From positions 62,001 to 126,000 of the forward strand of contig NZ_FTMS01000012.1 of assembly GCF_900156105.1 (NCBI RefSeq): DNA of 64,000 bases. The letters run 5' to 3'. The notes below the pieces were generated by a model, which was not told where the DNA came from, did not search any database, and saw nothing but the letters and a program-made list of their open reading frames with translations. Every line of letters starts with the position of its first letter. Position 1 is the first letter of the stretch. Made by a program: the position numbers and the translations under genes. Positions 7,746-15,657 of the stretch are shown here, piece by piece. The stretch comes from Alkalispirochaeta americana (GTDB lineage Bacteria > Spirochaetota > Spirochaetia > DSM-27196 > Alkalispirochaetaceae).

Positions 7746-8961
7746 ATATCTTGACGGCAAGAACGTTTTGGTCATCAACAGCGGAAGCTCCTCTCTCAAG
7801 TACGAGGTCTACGATATGCCCTCCCGCACCAGCTTGGGGAAGGGCACAGTGGAACGGATCGGTTCCGATGACAGCTTTCTCAAGCAATCAGGCTGGAACG
7901 GGACGGTTGACCTCCGTCAGCCTTTGGAGTCCCACGGGGCAGCGCTGACCCTCATGACCGAGGCGCTCACCGATAGCCAGAATGGCATTCTCACCACTCT
8001 TGACGAGGTCTGGGGAGTGGGGCATCGGGTGGTCCACGGAGGGGAAAAATATTCGTCCTCCGTGGTGATCGATGATGAAGTTCTGGCAGCCATCGAGGAA
8101 AATATCGAGCTGGCGCCGCTGCATAACCCGGCCAACCTCACGGGAATCCAGGAATCAATGCGGCTCCTCCCGGGGCGTCTCCAGGTGGCTGTCTTCGATA
8201 CCGCCTTTCACCAGACTCTCAGCCCCGCAGCGTTTCTCTATGGGCTTCCCCGGGAGCTCTACGAAAAGTTCCGGATTCGCCGCTACGGATTTCATGGAAC
8301 ATCGCACCGCTACGTGTCTGCCCAGGCTGTGCGTTTTGCCAAACGGGCTGTGGAAAACACCAACGTCATATCCTGTCATCTGGGCAACGGAGCCTCCATC
8401 ACGGCGATCCAGAACGGCCGCTCCGTGGACACCTCCATGGGATTCACGCCCCTGGAGGGTCTCCTCATGGGAACCCGCAGTGGCGATCTGGACCCCTCGA
8501 TTATTTTCTATCTTCTCGAACGGGGCTACTCTGCAGAAGAGCTGAAAACGCTTCTCAACAAGAAAAGCGGCCTTTTGGGGCTTTCGGGAATCTCCAACGA
8601 CCTTCGGGATCTGGAAGAAGCAGTAGAACGGGGGGATCGCAACGCGATCGAGGCTCTCGATGCCTACGCCTACCGGGTGCGAAAGTTTATCGGTGCCTAC
8701 GCGGCGAATATCGTGAAGGTTGATATCCTGGTCTTCACCGGCGGGATCGGACAGTTCGGTACGCGAATGCGGGAGCGGATCTGCCACCGTCTGGAGAATC
8801 TGGGGATTGTCATGGACTACCGGAAAAACCTGGAGAACGGAAACCGCGAGGGAATCATCTCCAAGGATTATTCTCCCACCACGATCATTGTGGAGCCCAC
8901 CAACGAGGAGCTGCAAATCGCCATCGATACCTACGATCTGGGGAATGTCTCCGCTACATGA
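7732..8961 (+). CDS. ackA: acetate kinase
   Basis: 409 residues, full length. It interconverts acetyl phosphate plus ADP with acetate plus ATP, the last energy-yielding step of acetate-forming fermentation. Signature motifs are present: VLVINSGSSSLKY at the N-terminus, GHRVVHGG, FDTAFHQTL, RRYGFHGTSHRYV, CHLGNGASI, the substrate loop DTSMGFTPLEGLLMGTRSGD, and FTGGIGQF near the C-terminus. The ATG lies inside the end of the TPR gene, and its stop overlaps the next gene (ATGA), so the three are probably translationally coupled. No phosphotransacetylase gene is adjacent. Acetyl phosphate could also phosphorylate receivers such as the CheY-like protein; that is inference. Confidence 0.97.
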   Translation: MAIRKYLDGKNVLVINSGSSSLKYEVYDMPSRTSLGKGTVERIGSDDSFLKQSGWNGTVDLRQPLESHGAALTLMTEALTDSQNGILTTLDEVWGVGHRVVHGGEKYSSSVVIDDEVLAAIEENIELAPLHNPANLTGIQESMRLLPGRLQVAVFDTAFHQTLSPAAFLYGLPRELYEKFRIRRYGFHGTSHRYVSAQAVRFAKRAVENTNVISCHLGNGASITAIQNGRSVDTSMGFTPLEGLLMGTRSGDLDPSIIFYLLERGYSAEELKTLLNKKSGLLGLSGISNDLRDLEEAVERGDRNAIEALDAYAYRVRKFIGAYAANIVKVDILVFTGGIGQFGTRMRERICHRLENLGIVMDYRKNLENGNREGIISKDYSPTTIIVEPTNEELQIAIDTYDLGNVSAT

Positions 8962-10592
8962 GCCTTCTTACCGCAACAGATTTTCACCAGTGGGTTCGTT
9001 GCCGGCGGCAGTGGGAGGCGGGGGAAGGACCTCTTCCCCGGGATATGACGAGCGAAGTAAACCTGCGGGAGACGGCTCGGGCCGTTGCCACGGGGCAAGC
9101 TCTCTTTGCACAGGATGCTTGTGATCTGCTCCCCCGGCAGGCCCGGGAACGGCAGGTTCCCCCCGCGGCCTGGGTGCTGCGGGCCGAAAGCGTTCCGGCG
9201 GAGATGTCCCTCTGGGCAGAGGAGACTGCCGCCGCTGTGGCTCGGGGAGAGGCCTTCATAAACGGGCTGGTTATTTTCGGAGGTCTGGCCCTGGTGGTGG
9301 ACTGGGGCTATTTTCACAGCCGGGGAGGGGGGTGGGAGCTTTCCTTTTTTCGCCCGGCCACGGGGTTGCGGGGAATCTACGAAGATGAGGCAACCCTGCT
9401 TTTTGAGGCCTGGCATGGCCAGGGTTTTCCCCTGGCGGGAATACATCTGCGCTATCTGGGCAAGAACATTCGCCCTGATCAGTCCTGGTCCCGCGACGAG
9501 TGGCGAGAACTCTTTCGGGAGAGCACGCTCACAGGTCGTGCCGGGAAAGCTCTGAAACGGGTCTCCCGGGAGCGCCAGGAACTCCAGGACCACGCCGCCC
9601 GGGAGGAGCGAGGCCTGCCCGAAGACTACCGTTGCCGCCAGGGGTGCCTTCTCTGTGAAGCTCCTCCCCCGCAAGTGGCAGAGGCGCGATACAGTGTGCT
9701 GACGCTCCACAAGGGGCGCCATCTGGGACGGGAGTTGCAGGCCCGGGGAATCTGCGATATCCGGGAGATCGATCAGTCCCGGGAGAAAGCGCTCACCGAT
9801 CGTCAGCGTCGTCAGATCAGCTCCGTTCTCTCGGAGCGCCTCTTTATCGACCATCAGGGGTTGGCCGCCTTCCTTGAACGCCTTCAGTGGCCCCTCTTCT
9901 TTCTCGATTTCGAAGCCTACTCGCAATCGATTCCTCCCTTTGCGGGGCTTGCTCCCTACGAACATACTCCGGTGATCGCCTCGTTGCAGCGCCAGGACGA
10001 GCCGGGAAAGAGTGTCCAGCCCGGCTGGTTTGCGTGTCCTCCCGGGGAAGACCGGCGAGAGGAGTTCTTTCGATGGCTCTCCCGGGAGGTCGGAGACCAG
10101 GGAAGCCTGGTGGTCTTCAGCAAACCCTTCGAATCGGCCATGGTACGGCAGCTGGCCGCCGTGGCAGGAGAGCCCGAGCGGGGACGCGCTCTGGTGACCC
10201 GTATGGTTGATTTGCTTGAGCCCTTCGCTGATTTCCTGGTGTACCATCCGCAGCAGTGCGGCAAGGTTTCCCTGAAACGGGTCCTGCCCCTCTTTACCGA
10301 AGGCAGTTATGAGGATCTGCGCGTTCGCGACGGGCTTCAGGCAAACCTCTGTTGCACCCGCTGGGCAGACCGGGCTGCAGGAAGAGCGAAGGAAGCGGTT
10401 CGTTCCCTTGGAGCCTGTGCCGCCGAGGGAGCGAGCCTCTTCCTGGAAGAGGAGCTCTCCGGGGAGTCTCCCGGCAGGGAATCCTATTTTGCCTCCCTGG
10501 AGGATGTCTGCGCCTATTGTGCTGTGGATACCCGAGCCATGGTGGATCTGGTGGGGGCCCTGGGAAATCTGCTGGAGGAGTCCTCGTCCTGA
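8958..10592 (+). CDS. DUF2779-type protein: RecB/Cas4-like N-terminus plus DEDD exonuclease-like C-terminus
   Basis: 544 residues, ATGA-coupled to ackA. The N-terminus (LLTATDFHQWVRCRRQW) resembles the start of RecB/Cas4-type nucleases. One cysteine there (C15) and a CRQGCLLC cluster near residues 225-232 reproduce the one-plus-three cysteine spacing of their iron-sulfur cluster. The expected catalytic E-x-K is replaced (WELSFFRP), so that nuclease centre looks inactive. The C-terminal half has an RNase H-fold exonuclease pattern: FLDFEAY (D-x-E, about 315-321), VVFSKPFE, and YCAVD (Y-x3-D, about 519-523), as in DUF2779 proteins. The likely role is nucleic-acid processing. The partnership with acetate kinase is probably positional only. 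Confidence 0.7.
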   Translation: MSLLTATDFHQWVRCRRQWEAGEGPLPRDMTSEVNLRETARAVATGQALFAQDACDLLPRQARERQVPPAAWVLRAESVPAEMSLWAEETAAAVARGEAFINGLVIFGGLALVVDWGYFHSRGGGWELSFFRPATGLRGIYEDEATLLFEAWHGQGFPLAGIHLRYLGKNIRPDQSWSRDEWRELFRESTLTGRAGKALKRVSRERQELQDHAAREERGLPEDYRCRQGCLLCEAPPPQVAEARYSVLTLHKGRHLGRELQARGICDIREIDQSREKALTDRQRRQISSVLSERLFIDHQGLAAFLERLQWPLFFLDFEAYSQSIPPFAGLAPYEHTPVIASLQRQDEPGKSVQPGWFACPPGEDRREEFFRWLSREVGDQGSLVVFSKPFESAMVRQLAAVAGEPERGRALVTRMVDLLEPFADFLVYHPQQCGKVSLKRVLPLFTEGSYEDLRVRDGLQANLCCTRWADRAAGRAKEAVRSLGACAAEGASLFLEEELSGESPGRESYFASLEDVCAYCAVDTRAMVDLVGALGNLLEESSS

Positions 10593-10624
10593 GCGCCCCC
10601 CACGGGCTTGAGAGCGCTCCTTTT
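10591..10624 (+). terminator. terminator after the TPR-ackA-DUF2779 operon
   Basis: Stem GAGCGC (10591-10596) pairs with GCGCTC (10614-10619) around a 17-base loop and is followed by CTTTT. It overlaps the end of the convergent gene. Confidence 0.5.
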
Positions 10625-11444
10625 AGCGAACCTGGAAGTAGGGGATGCTGGCGGCCATCTTGTTGGTTCTGAGGGAAACGTAGGTTCCCCGCAGGATTTC
10701 CGGGTTTGCCTGCAAATAGAAGCGTACAGGAGCGGTGGGGTCCAGGATTCCGATGGACCCGCTTCGGGGGTCGACCTGGATATTAATGCGCAGGTCTTCC
10801 TCCAGGAGGATCGCCAGATCTTCCATGGTGAGGTTGACCCCCCAGGGTTTCAGGGCTTCCACGATATCAAGGCTGACAAAATCATCAACCAGGAAGTTGC
10901 TCAGCTCGGGGTTTCTCGCCAGGAGGGGATCCCGGGCCAGGTCCATAACGCTGTTGGTGGTGCTCTGGTAGAGCTGGGCCCGCAACCCGTAGTGTTCCGG
11001 TCTGGTCAGGCGGGTTTGCTCCCGCGTGTCCAGGTTCATCCAGAGCAGATAGCTCTCGCCGCTTCCCCAGGCGCGCCGGCCCCTGGCAGGAGCATCCACG
11101 CCCAGGTGAATTCCAAAACCGGCGTGGAGTTCAGGAGCCTCCTCAAGAGGCTGCTCGCCGAGCCCTCCCGAAACGTAGCGGATGGAAAACTCCAACTCGT
11201 AGGGCTCGTCCTGAGGAACCCGTCGATCGGCCCTGGCCAGAGGGTCCCGGGGATCCTCCTGAATCAGGCGTCCCTCGCGAACAGTCCACTCCCCCGCCCC
11301 GGGATGCCAGTTGTGAACCGCTGAAAAATCGTCCCGTACGAGGGGAGCTCCAGAGGTTTCTGCTGCGGCGGGGGCGTGTCCCGCTACAAAAAGCAGGGCC
11401 ACAAGAGAATATGCGGTACAGGCAAGGTGGTTCTTCACGGACAT
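10623..11444 (-). CDS. exported protein of unknown function
   Basis: About 273 residues from the ATG at 11444, which has AGGAGA about 10 bases upstream (a GTG six bases upstream is an alternative start). A signal peptide (MSVKNHLACTAYSLVALL, then APAAAE) predicts export. The mature N-terminal half (DDFSAVHNWHPGAGEWTVREG) looks like a concanavalin/LamG-type beta-sandwich opening, with several Trp and Tyr residues. The C-terminal half contains an acidic helical segment and ends in SIPYFQVR. No catalytic motif was recognised. It stands alone on the minus strand, divergent from the yhbY operon and convergent with the DUF2779 gene. Confidence 0.65.
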   Translation of the reverse strand: MSVKNHLACTAYSLVALLFVAGHAPAAAETSGAPLVRDDFSAVHNWHPGAGEWTVREGRLIQEDPRDPLARADRRVPQDEPYELEFSIRYVSGGLGEQPLEEAPELHAGFGIHLGVDAPARGRRAWGSGESYLLWMNLDTREQTRLTRPEHYGLRAQLYQSTTNSVMDLARDPLLARNPELSNFLVDDFVSLDIVEALKPWGVNLTMEDLAILLEEDLRINIQVDPRSGSIGILDPTAPVRFYLQANPEILRGTYVSLRTNKMAASIPYFQVR

Positions 11445-11559
11445 CTTCACAGAATCTCCTGGTGACACGATCTTTCCGGTCACGAAGCTATGATAAAGGT
11501 GATTGTCTTTCGGGGCAACCTCGTGGACCCGGGAAGAGCTCCCGGTGTAGACTGAGACT
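11445..11559. promoter_or_regulatory. divergent intergenic region with a yhbY -10 box close to the ATG
   Basis: The 115-bp gap must hold promoters for both divergent genes. On the + strand TAGACT (11548-11553) lies only 6 bases before the yhbY ATG, with only a weak -35 (TGGACC-like) about 18 bp upstream. There is no SD before the ATG, again suggesting a leaderless message. Confidence 0.35.
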
Positions 11560-11892
11560 ATGGAAGATAGCCGAGAACTAGCAGGATATCAGCGGGCCTT
11601 TCTCCTGCGCCAGGCCCACCGGCTGAACGCCGTGGCGACGGTGGGGAAGCAGGGGCCTTCCGAGAGCGTGCATCGCCACGTGGATCAGGAGCTGGACAAT
11701 CACGAACTGATTAAGGTTCGTTTTTCCGATCACAAGGACGATCGCCGGGAGATCGCCCAGGCTCTAGCCCGGGAACTTCAGGCCACCCTGGTGGCGGTGG
11801 TGGGCCATGTGGCCATACTCTATCGGCCTTCCCGGGATCCGGAACAGCGAAAACTCCATCTGCCGGAACGTCCCCGGGGAGGCCCCCTGTGA
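11560..11892 (+). CDS. yhbY: YhbY-family RNA-binding protein (CRM domain)
   Basis: 110 residues, the usual size. A single CRS1/YhbY (CRM) domain: LRQAHRLNAVATVGKQGPSE carries the glycine loop (G-K-Q-G) that contacts RNA, and HELIKVRF and ATLVAVVGHVAILYR match the rest of the alpha-beta fold. Bacterial YhbY associates with pre-50S ribosomal particles and is thought to aid large-subunit assembly. The C-terminus is basic and proline-rich. The stop overlaps the dehydrogenase start (GTGA), so the three genes 11560-14002 form one coupled unit. Confidence 0.9.
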   Translation: MEDSRELAGYQRAFLLRQAHRLNAVATVGKQGPSESVHRHVDQELDNHELIKVRFSDHKDDRREIAQALARELQATLVAVVGHVAILYRPSRDPEQRKLHLPERPRGGPL

Positions 11893-13058
11893 CGAGTCCC
11901 TCTTTTGCCTGCCCTCGCCAGCCTGCGCTTCTTGTAGAGCAGGGGGGCTTTCTCCGGCTTCCCGAGATTCTGCGGAACCAGGGGTTCTCCCGGCCGGCGA
12001 TCATTACCGCCGGGGGCTCGCTTCGAGGACGACCCCAGTGGGATAGCCTCCTGAAACGCCTCGGGGCGGAACAGTGGCGCTGGTATGATCAGTCGGTGCA
12101 GGGTGAGCCTGGTCCCGCCCTGGTGAACAGTATGGTGGACCGGGTGCGGACCGAGCTGCCCGATTGCGATGTGGTCGTGGCTGTTGGCGGGGGCAGCGTT
12201 CTCGATGCAGCCAAGGCCCTGGCTGCCGGATGCGCCATGGCGGCCGGGGAGGCCGATCCCCACAGTTTCGACATCACGGCCTATCTGGAAGGAGTTGGTG
12301 ATCGGGAACCTTCGGGGGCAACCCTTCCCCTGATTGCCTTTCCTTCCACGGCCGGAACAGGCAGCGAGGCCACAGCGAACGCTGTGCTCAGCACCATTGG
12401 CCCCGGGGGATTCAAGAAATCCCTGCGCCACGATAATTTTATCCCCCTTTTGGCGGTGATCGATGGGGATCTCCACAAAGGGTGCCCCCTTGAGATCACC
12501 CGTGCGGGCGGGCTCGATGCAATTACCCAGCTTCTGGAGGCCTATCTCTCAACCCGGGCAAACCCTCTCACCGATGCCCTGGCTCTTCAGGGGCTGACCT
12601 GCGCAGGCGAGGCCTTCCCCGCCTTGCTTCAGGGTGAGGATACGCCTGTCCTGCGGGAGAAGATGGCCCTGGCGGCCTACCTCAGCGGGGTCTGTCTGGC
12701 AGCAGTCGGACTGGGGCTGGTTCACGGCTTTGCTTCTCCCCTGGGGGCGATGCGGAATATTCCTCACGGGGCGGTCTGCGGCATCCTGCTGGGACCTGTC
12801 AGCCGCCGCACCCTTCGGGAGGCTGATGGTGATACCGTTGCCCGGTATGGTCGAGCTGCCCGGGCTCTGGGACTCTCGCCCTGTGGCGAAGTTCTGGCAG
12901 AAACGGTGCAAACCTGGGCAGCCCCTCTGGGCCGGCTCGGTGATTACGGCTTTACCCGGGAGGATCTGGACCTGGTTGTGGCGGGGACGGGACTGAAAAA
13001 CCATCCCCTCACGCTGGACAAGGCCGCGCTGACGGCGTTGCTTGGCGAGGTGCTATGA
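11889..13058 (+). CDS. iron-type (group III) alcohol dehydrogenase family protein
   Basis: 389 residues, GTG start in a GTGA overlap. The NAD(P)-binding motif VVAVGGGSVLDAAKALA and the substrate/metal region PSTAGTGSEAT mark the iron-dependent alcohol dehydrogenase/FucO family. Of the four metal ligands of FucO-like enzymes, D210, H279 and H293 are present, but the usual histidine in the D-A-x-T-H motif is Q214. The conserved second histidine of the H-G-x-A-H motif is S283. Both changes may alter metal use or substrate. Lying between yhbY and a PfkB kinase, it may act on a sugar-derived aldehyde or alcohol. Specific substrate unknown. Confidence 0.85.
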   Translation: MTSPSFACPRQPALLVEQGGFLRLPEILRNQGFSRPAIITAGGSLRGRPQWDSLLKRLGAEQWRWYDQSVQGEPGPALVNSMVDRVRTELPDCDVVVAVGGGSVLDAAKALAAGCAMAAGEADPHSFDITAYLEGVGDREPSGATLPLIAFPSTAGTGSEATANAVLSTIGPGGFKKSLRHDNFIPLLAVIDGDLHKGCPLEITRAGGLDAITQLLEAYLSTRANPLTDALALQGLTCAGEAFPALLQGEDTPVLREKMALAAYLSGVCLAAVGLGLVHGFASPLGAMRNIPHGAVCGILLGPVSRRTLREADGDTVARYGRAARALGLSPCGEVLAETVQTWAAPLGRLGDYGFTREDLDLVVAGTGLKNHPLTLDKAALTALLGEVL

Positions 13059-14002
13059 CGTTTCTCACGGTCTGTCTCAACCCGACCCTGCAGAAAACCC
13101 TGGTCTTTGACACCCTTGGTGTTGGCGAGGTCAACCGGGCCAGGGAGGAACGGCTCGATGCCTCGGGGAAGGGTGTGAACGTTACCCGGGTTCTTCGCCA
13201 GCTGGGGGAGGACGTGGTGCATCTGACTCACGCCGGGGGCAGGGATCGCCAACTCTTCGAGGCCCTCTGCCGGGAGGATGATCTCTCTCTGGAAATCATC
13301 TCCTGCGAAAGCCCCTTGAGGACCTGCACGACCCTTCTGGAGAGAGCCACAGGCAGTACCACGGAGCTTATTGAACCGACCCGGCCGGTAGAGGCCGACG
13401 TGGAAGGCCGGGTTTTTGCACGGTACCGGGAGCTTCTCCCGGGGGTGGAGGTGGTAGTCATCTCCGGTTCCACCGCACCGGGCTACGGGGATGATCTCTT
13501 TGCCCGGATGATCGCCGAAGCCCGTCGCGCCGGGTCTCTGGTGATCGCTGATTTTCGTGGCGAACCGCTGAAACGGGCTTTGGCCAACGAGCCTGATCAG
13601 CGGCCCCAGGTGATCAAGCCCAATCTGCAGGAGTTCGCCGCCACTTTCTTCTCCGGTGAGGCTGCCAGAATTGGCGAACATACCGGTGACGCCAAGACCC
13701 TCGATCTGGCCCGGGGGGTCATGCAGGAGCTGGCCGAGTCGGGGGTCCGGGTGGTGCTTACCAGAGGCAGGAACCCTGCGCTCTTTCTGGACAACCAGGG
13801 GGTATTCCAGGAAGCTCCGACGATTCCGCTGGAGCCGGTAAATACCATCGGCTGCGGCGATGCCTTTACTGCCGGTTTCTCGGTTTCCTTTGCTCGGGAC
13901 GGAGACCTTGCCCCGGCTGTCGAGGCCGGTCACGCCGCCGCTGCCATGAACGCCGTGCTTCTCAAGCCCGGGAGTATCCGCGAGAGCTCCCGCGACCGCT
14001 GA
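13055..14002 (+). CDS. PfkB-family sugar kinase, 1-phosphofructokinase/tagatose-6-phosphate kinase type
   Basis: 315 residues, start in an ATGA overlap with the dehydrogenase. The opening LTVCLNPTLQKTLVFDTL and the DASGKGVNVTRVLRQLG glycine motif are typical of the 1-phosphofructokinase/LacC branch, which phosphorylates a sugar phosphate to a bisphosphate. The C-terminal PfkB signature NTIGCGDAFTAG contains the catalytic aspartate. No PTS fructose genes are nearby, so assignment to fructose-1-phosphate specifically is not safe. The pairing with an alcohol dehydrogenase suggests a short sugar or polyol pathway. Confidence 0.88.
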   Translation: MTFLTVCLNPTLQKTLVFDTLGVGEVNRAREERLDASGKGVNVTRVLRQLGEDVVHLTHAGGRDRQLFEALCREDDLSLEIISCESPLRTCTTLLERATGSTTELIEPTRPVEADVEGRVFARYRELLPGVEVVVISGSTAPGYGDDLFARMIAEARRAGSLVIADFRGEPLKRALANEPDQRPQVIKPNLQEFAATFFSGEAARIGEHTGDAKTLDLARGVMQELAESGVRVVLTRGRNPALFLDNQGVFQEAPTIPLEPVNTIGCGDAFTAGFSVSFARDGDLAPAVEAGHAAAAMNAVLLKPGSIRESSRDR

Positions 14003-14022
14003 TTCCGAGAGAGACTGTGGTT

Positions 14023-15657
14023 TCAGGAAAAAGCAGAGAGTATTCGTTCCAGCCGCCGCCGATAGTCCCGGGTGGAGCGAAGAATCCTCTCCCGTTGAAG
14101 CAGAGCCCACTCGGTTCGGGTTGTCAGAAGAGGCCATTGGGGCAGATCGAGGAGGACAAAATCCAGTCCTGAATCGATGAATCCCGGATGTTCTTCCTGG
14201 AGGCGGAGACGGGCGAGAAGGCTCTCCAGGGCCTCCCGGCGCAGAGCCTGCCCGGAAGGGCCTCCGGTTTCACTTCCTGCCTGCTCCATGGCAGGGGCAG
14301 GGGGTGATTCCTGGAAGCGGGAGAGAAGGTCTCCGGTCGGTATCAGCGTTGCCCCCGTCTCAAGCCCTTCGCCGTTCAGGCAAAAAACGCGCAGATCCGG
14401 CAGGAATCGCTGCAGCTCTGTCGTGGTGTGGTGCATTTGGAGGGCCTGGTCTGCCAGAATTGCATCTCCCCGGGCCGGTTGGCCTGTTCGCAGAAGCACA
14501 TCCCGTCGGGGCCGCAGAAGATACTCGTGGTTCCCGTCGCGCCGCAGGAGGCGGGTCATCTCGCTTCGCATGCGCCGGTCCCCGGCGGTGAGGTGTGCAT
14601 GGGTCCGGGGCAGGCGGTAGTGAAAATCGATTCCGATAGTGAGCACCGTTCTGACTCCCAGGAGCCGCACGAGGATATCCAGCGCTGCCGGTGCCACGGA
14701 ACCACGGGGCGATACCACAGGAATCCCTGCGAGCACCTGCGAGGCAGGGTCCGGGGAAAAGAATGAGACCTTCCCAAAGCGGCTGACGAAAAAGCTGCGC
14801 TGCTCCGGAAGGAACCGGCGGGGGATAGTGGGGTGAACCGTGAGGTCGGCAATCAGGGTCGTCCGGTCCCAGCGCCAGGGGAGAAGATCCTTGGCGTTGG
14901 CCAGCTGGCTGTCCATGGCGACGATCACCTCCGGTTCCAGCCCTGCCTCGGCCAGGGCGGGCAATGCTGTGTCCAGGGCAATCAGGGGGACGCCACGACC
15001 CTGAAGAGATCGGGCTGTTTCCAGGTGGTTGTCCAGATCGCAACCGGCCCCAAGGAGGACCGCCCGGGAGAAAGAGCAGCTTTGGGCCACCTTCTGCAGG
15101 GGCGTCTGTTCCAGGCAGGCGTTGGCCAAAAGATTCGAAACCCAGCGGCGTCCCAGCCGGATCTGGGTCCCCCGGTTTGACCAAAAGCGCTGGACTATTT
15201 CGCGCAGATTCTCTTCCAGGCGAGCGTAGGCGCTTGCATGAAGTCTGGCTCCTCCCGTGGCATGGACAGCCGTGACCCTGCGCAACCCCCTCTCTTCCAC
15301 AAGGCGACGTGCTCCCCGTATCGCTTCATCCCGGGAGGAGGCTCTCAGGCACCGATGGCACGGGAGAGGAGGGAATTTGCTCAGGGGATGGCTGCCAAGG
15401 TGGAAGAGGTCCTCCTCAAAATCCACCAGGAGCAGGGCTGTAGTGGAGGGGAGGTCGCCCAATAACTCCGTCATTCCTTCTCCCAGAAGCGGAGAGAAAA
15501 CAACAAGGAGTGTCTGTTCGGGAAGAGGGGTCGGGAAGCGCCGGAGGAAGGACGCCGTACCGTCGCGACCGCTCAGGCGACGTCCTCCCAGCGAGATAGC
15601 CACCCCCGAAGGGGTGGGATCAAGACGAAGTCTTTTCTCGTTGTCAGGTGTTGCCAA
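14023..15657 (-). CDS. DUF115 / motility-accessory-factor-like protein
   Basis: 544 residues with a central DUF115 (MptE/Maf-like Rossmann) domain: AVLLGAGCDLDNHLE, LIALDTALPALAEAGLEPEV and VIVAMDSQLAN are the family landmarks. In flagellated bacteria Maf proteins of this family are implicated in adding nonulosonic-acid sugars to flagellin; spirochaetes commonly carry DUF115 proteins. The start is a TTG within the last codons of the upstream chaperone gene (14-bp overlap), with AGGAGG rather far upstream, so the exact start is uncertain. Together with the PpiD-like gene it forms a two-gene minus-strand operon. Substrate glycan unknown. Confidence 0.75.
   Translation of the reverse strand: MATPDNEKRLRLDPTPSGVAISLGGRRLSGRDGTASFLRRFPTPLPEQTLLVVFSPLLGEGMTELLGDLPSTTALLLVDFEEDLFHLGSHPLSKFPPLPCHRCLRASSRDEAIRGARRLVEERGLRRVTAVHATGGARLHASAYARLEENLREIVQRFWSNRGTQIRLGRRWVSNLLANACLEQTPLQKVAQSCSFSRAVLLGAGCDLDNHLETARSLQGRGVPLIALDTALPALAEAGLEPEVIVAMDSQLANAKDLLPWRWDRTTLIADLTVHPTIPRRFLPEQRSFFVSRFGKVSFFSPDPASQVLAGIPVVSPRGSVAPAALDILVRLLGVRTVLTIGIDFHYRLPRTHAHLTAGDRRMRSEMTRLLRRDGNHEYLLRPRRDVLLRTGQPARGDAILADQALQMHHTTTELQRFLPDLRVFCLNGEGLETGATLIPTGDLLSRFQESPPAPAMEQAGSETGGPSGQALRREALESLLARLRLQEEHPGFIDSGLDFVLLDLPQWPLLTTRTEWALLQRERILRSTRDYRRRLERILSAFS

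Noticed and set aside
8931-10247. 438-codon minus-strand frame opposite the DUF2779 gene, and similar long frames opposite 4425-5486, 12944-14137 and 41193-42728
   Set aside because: All are antisense to strongly supported genes and show no recognisable protein features.
7732-10592. CRISPR-type adaptation gene because of the Cas4-like N-terminus in the DUF2779 protein
   Set aside because: No cas1, cas2 or repeat array is present and the nuclease residues are missing; the family is broader than CRISPR.
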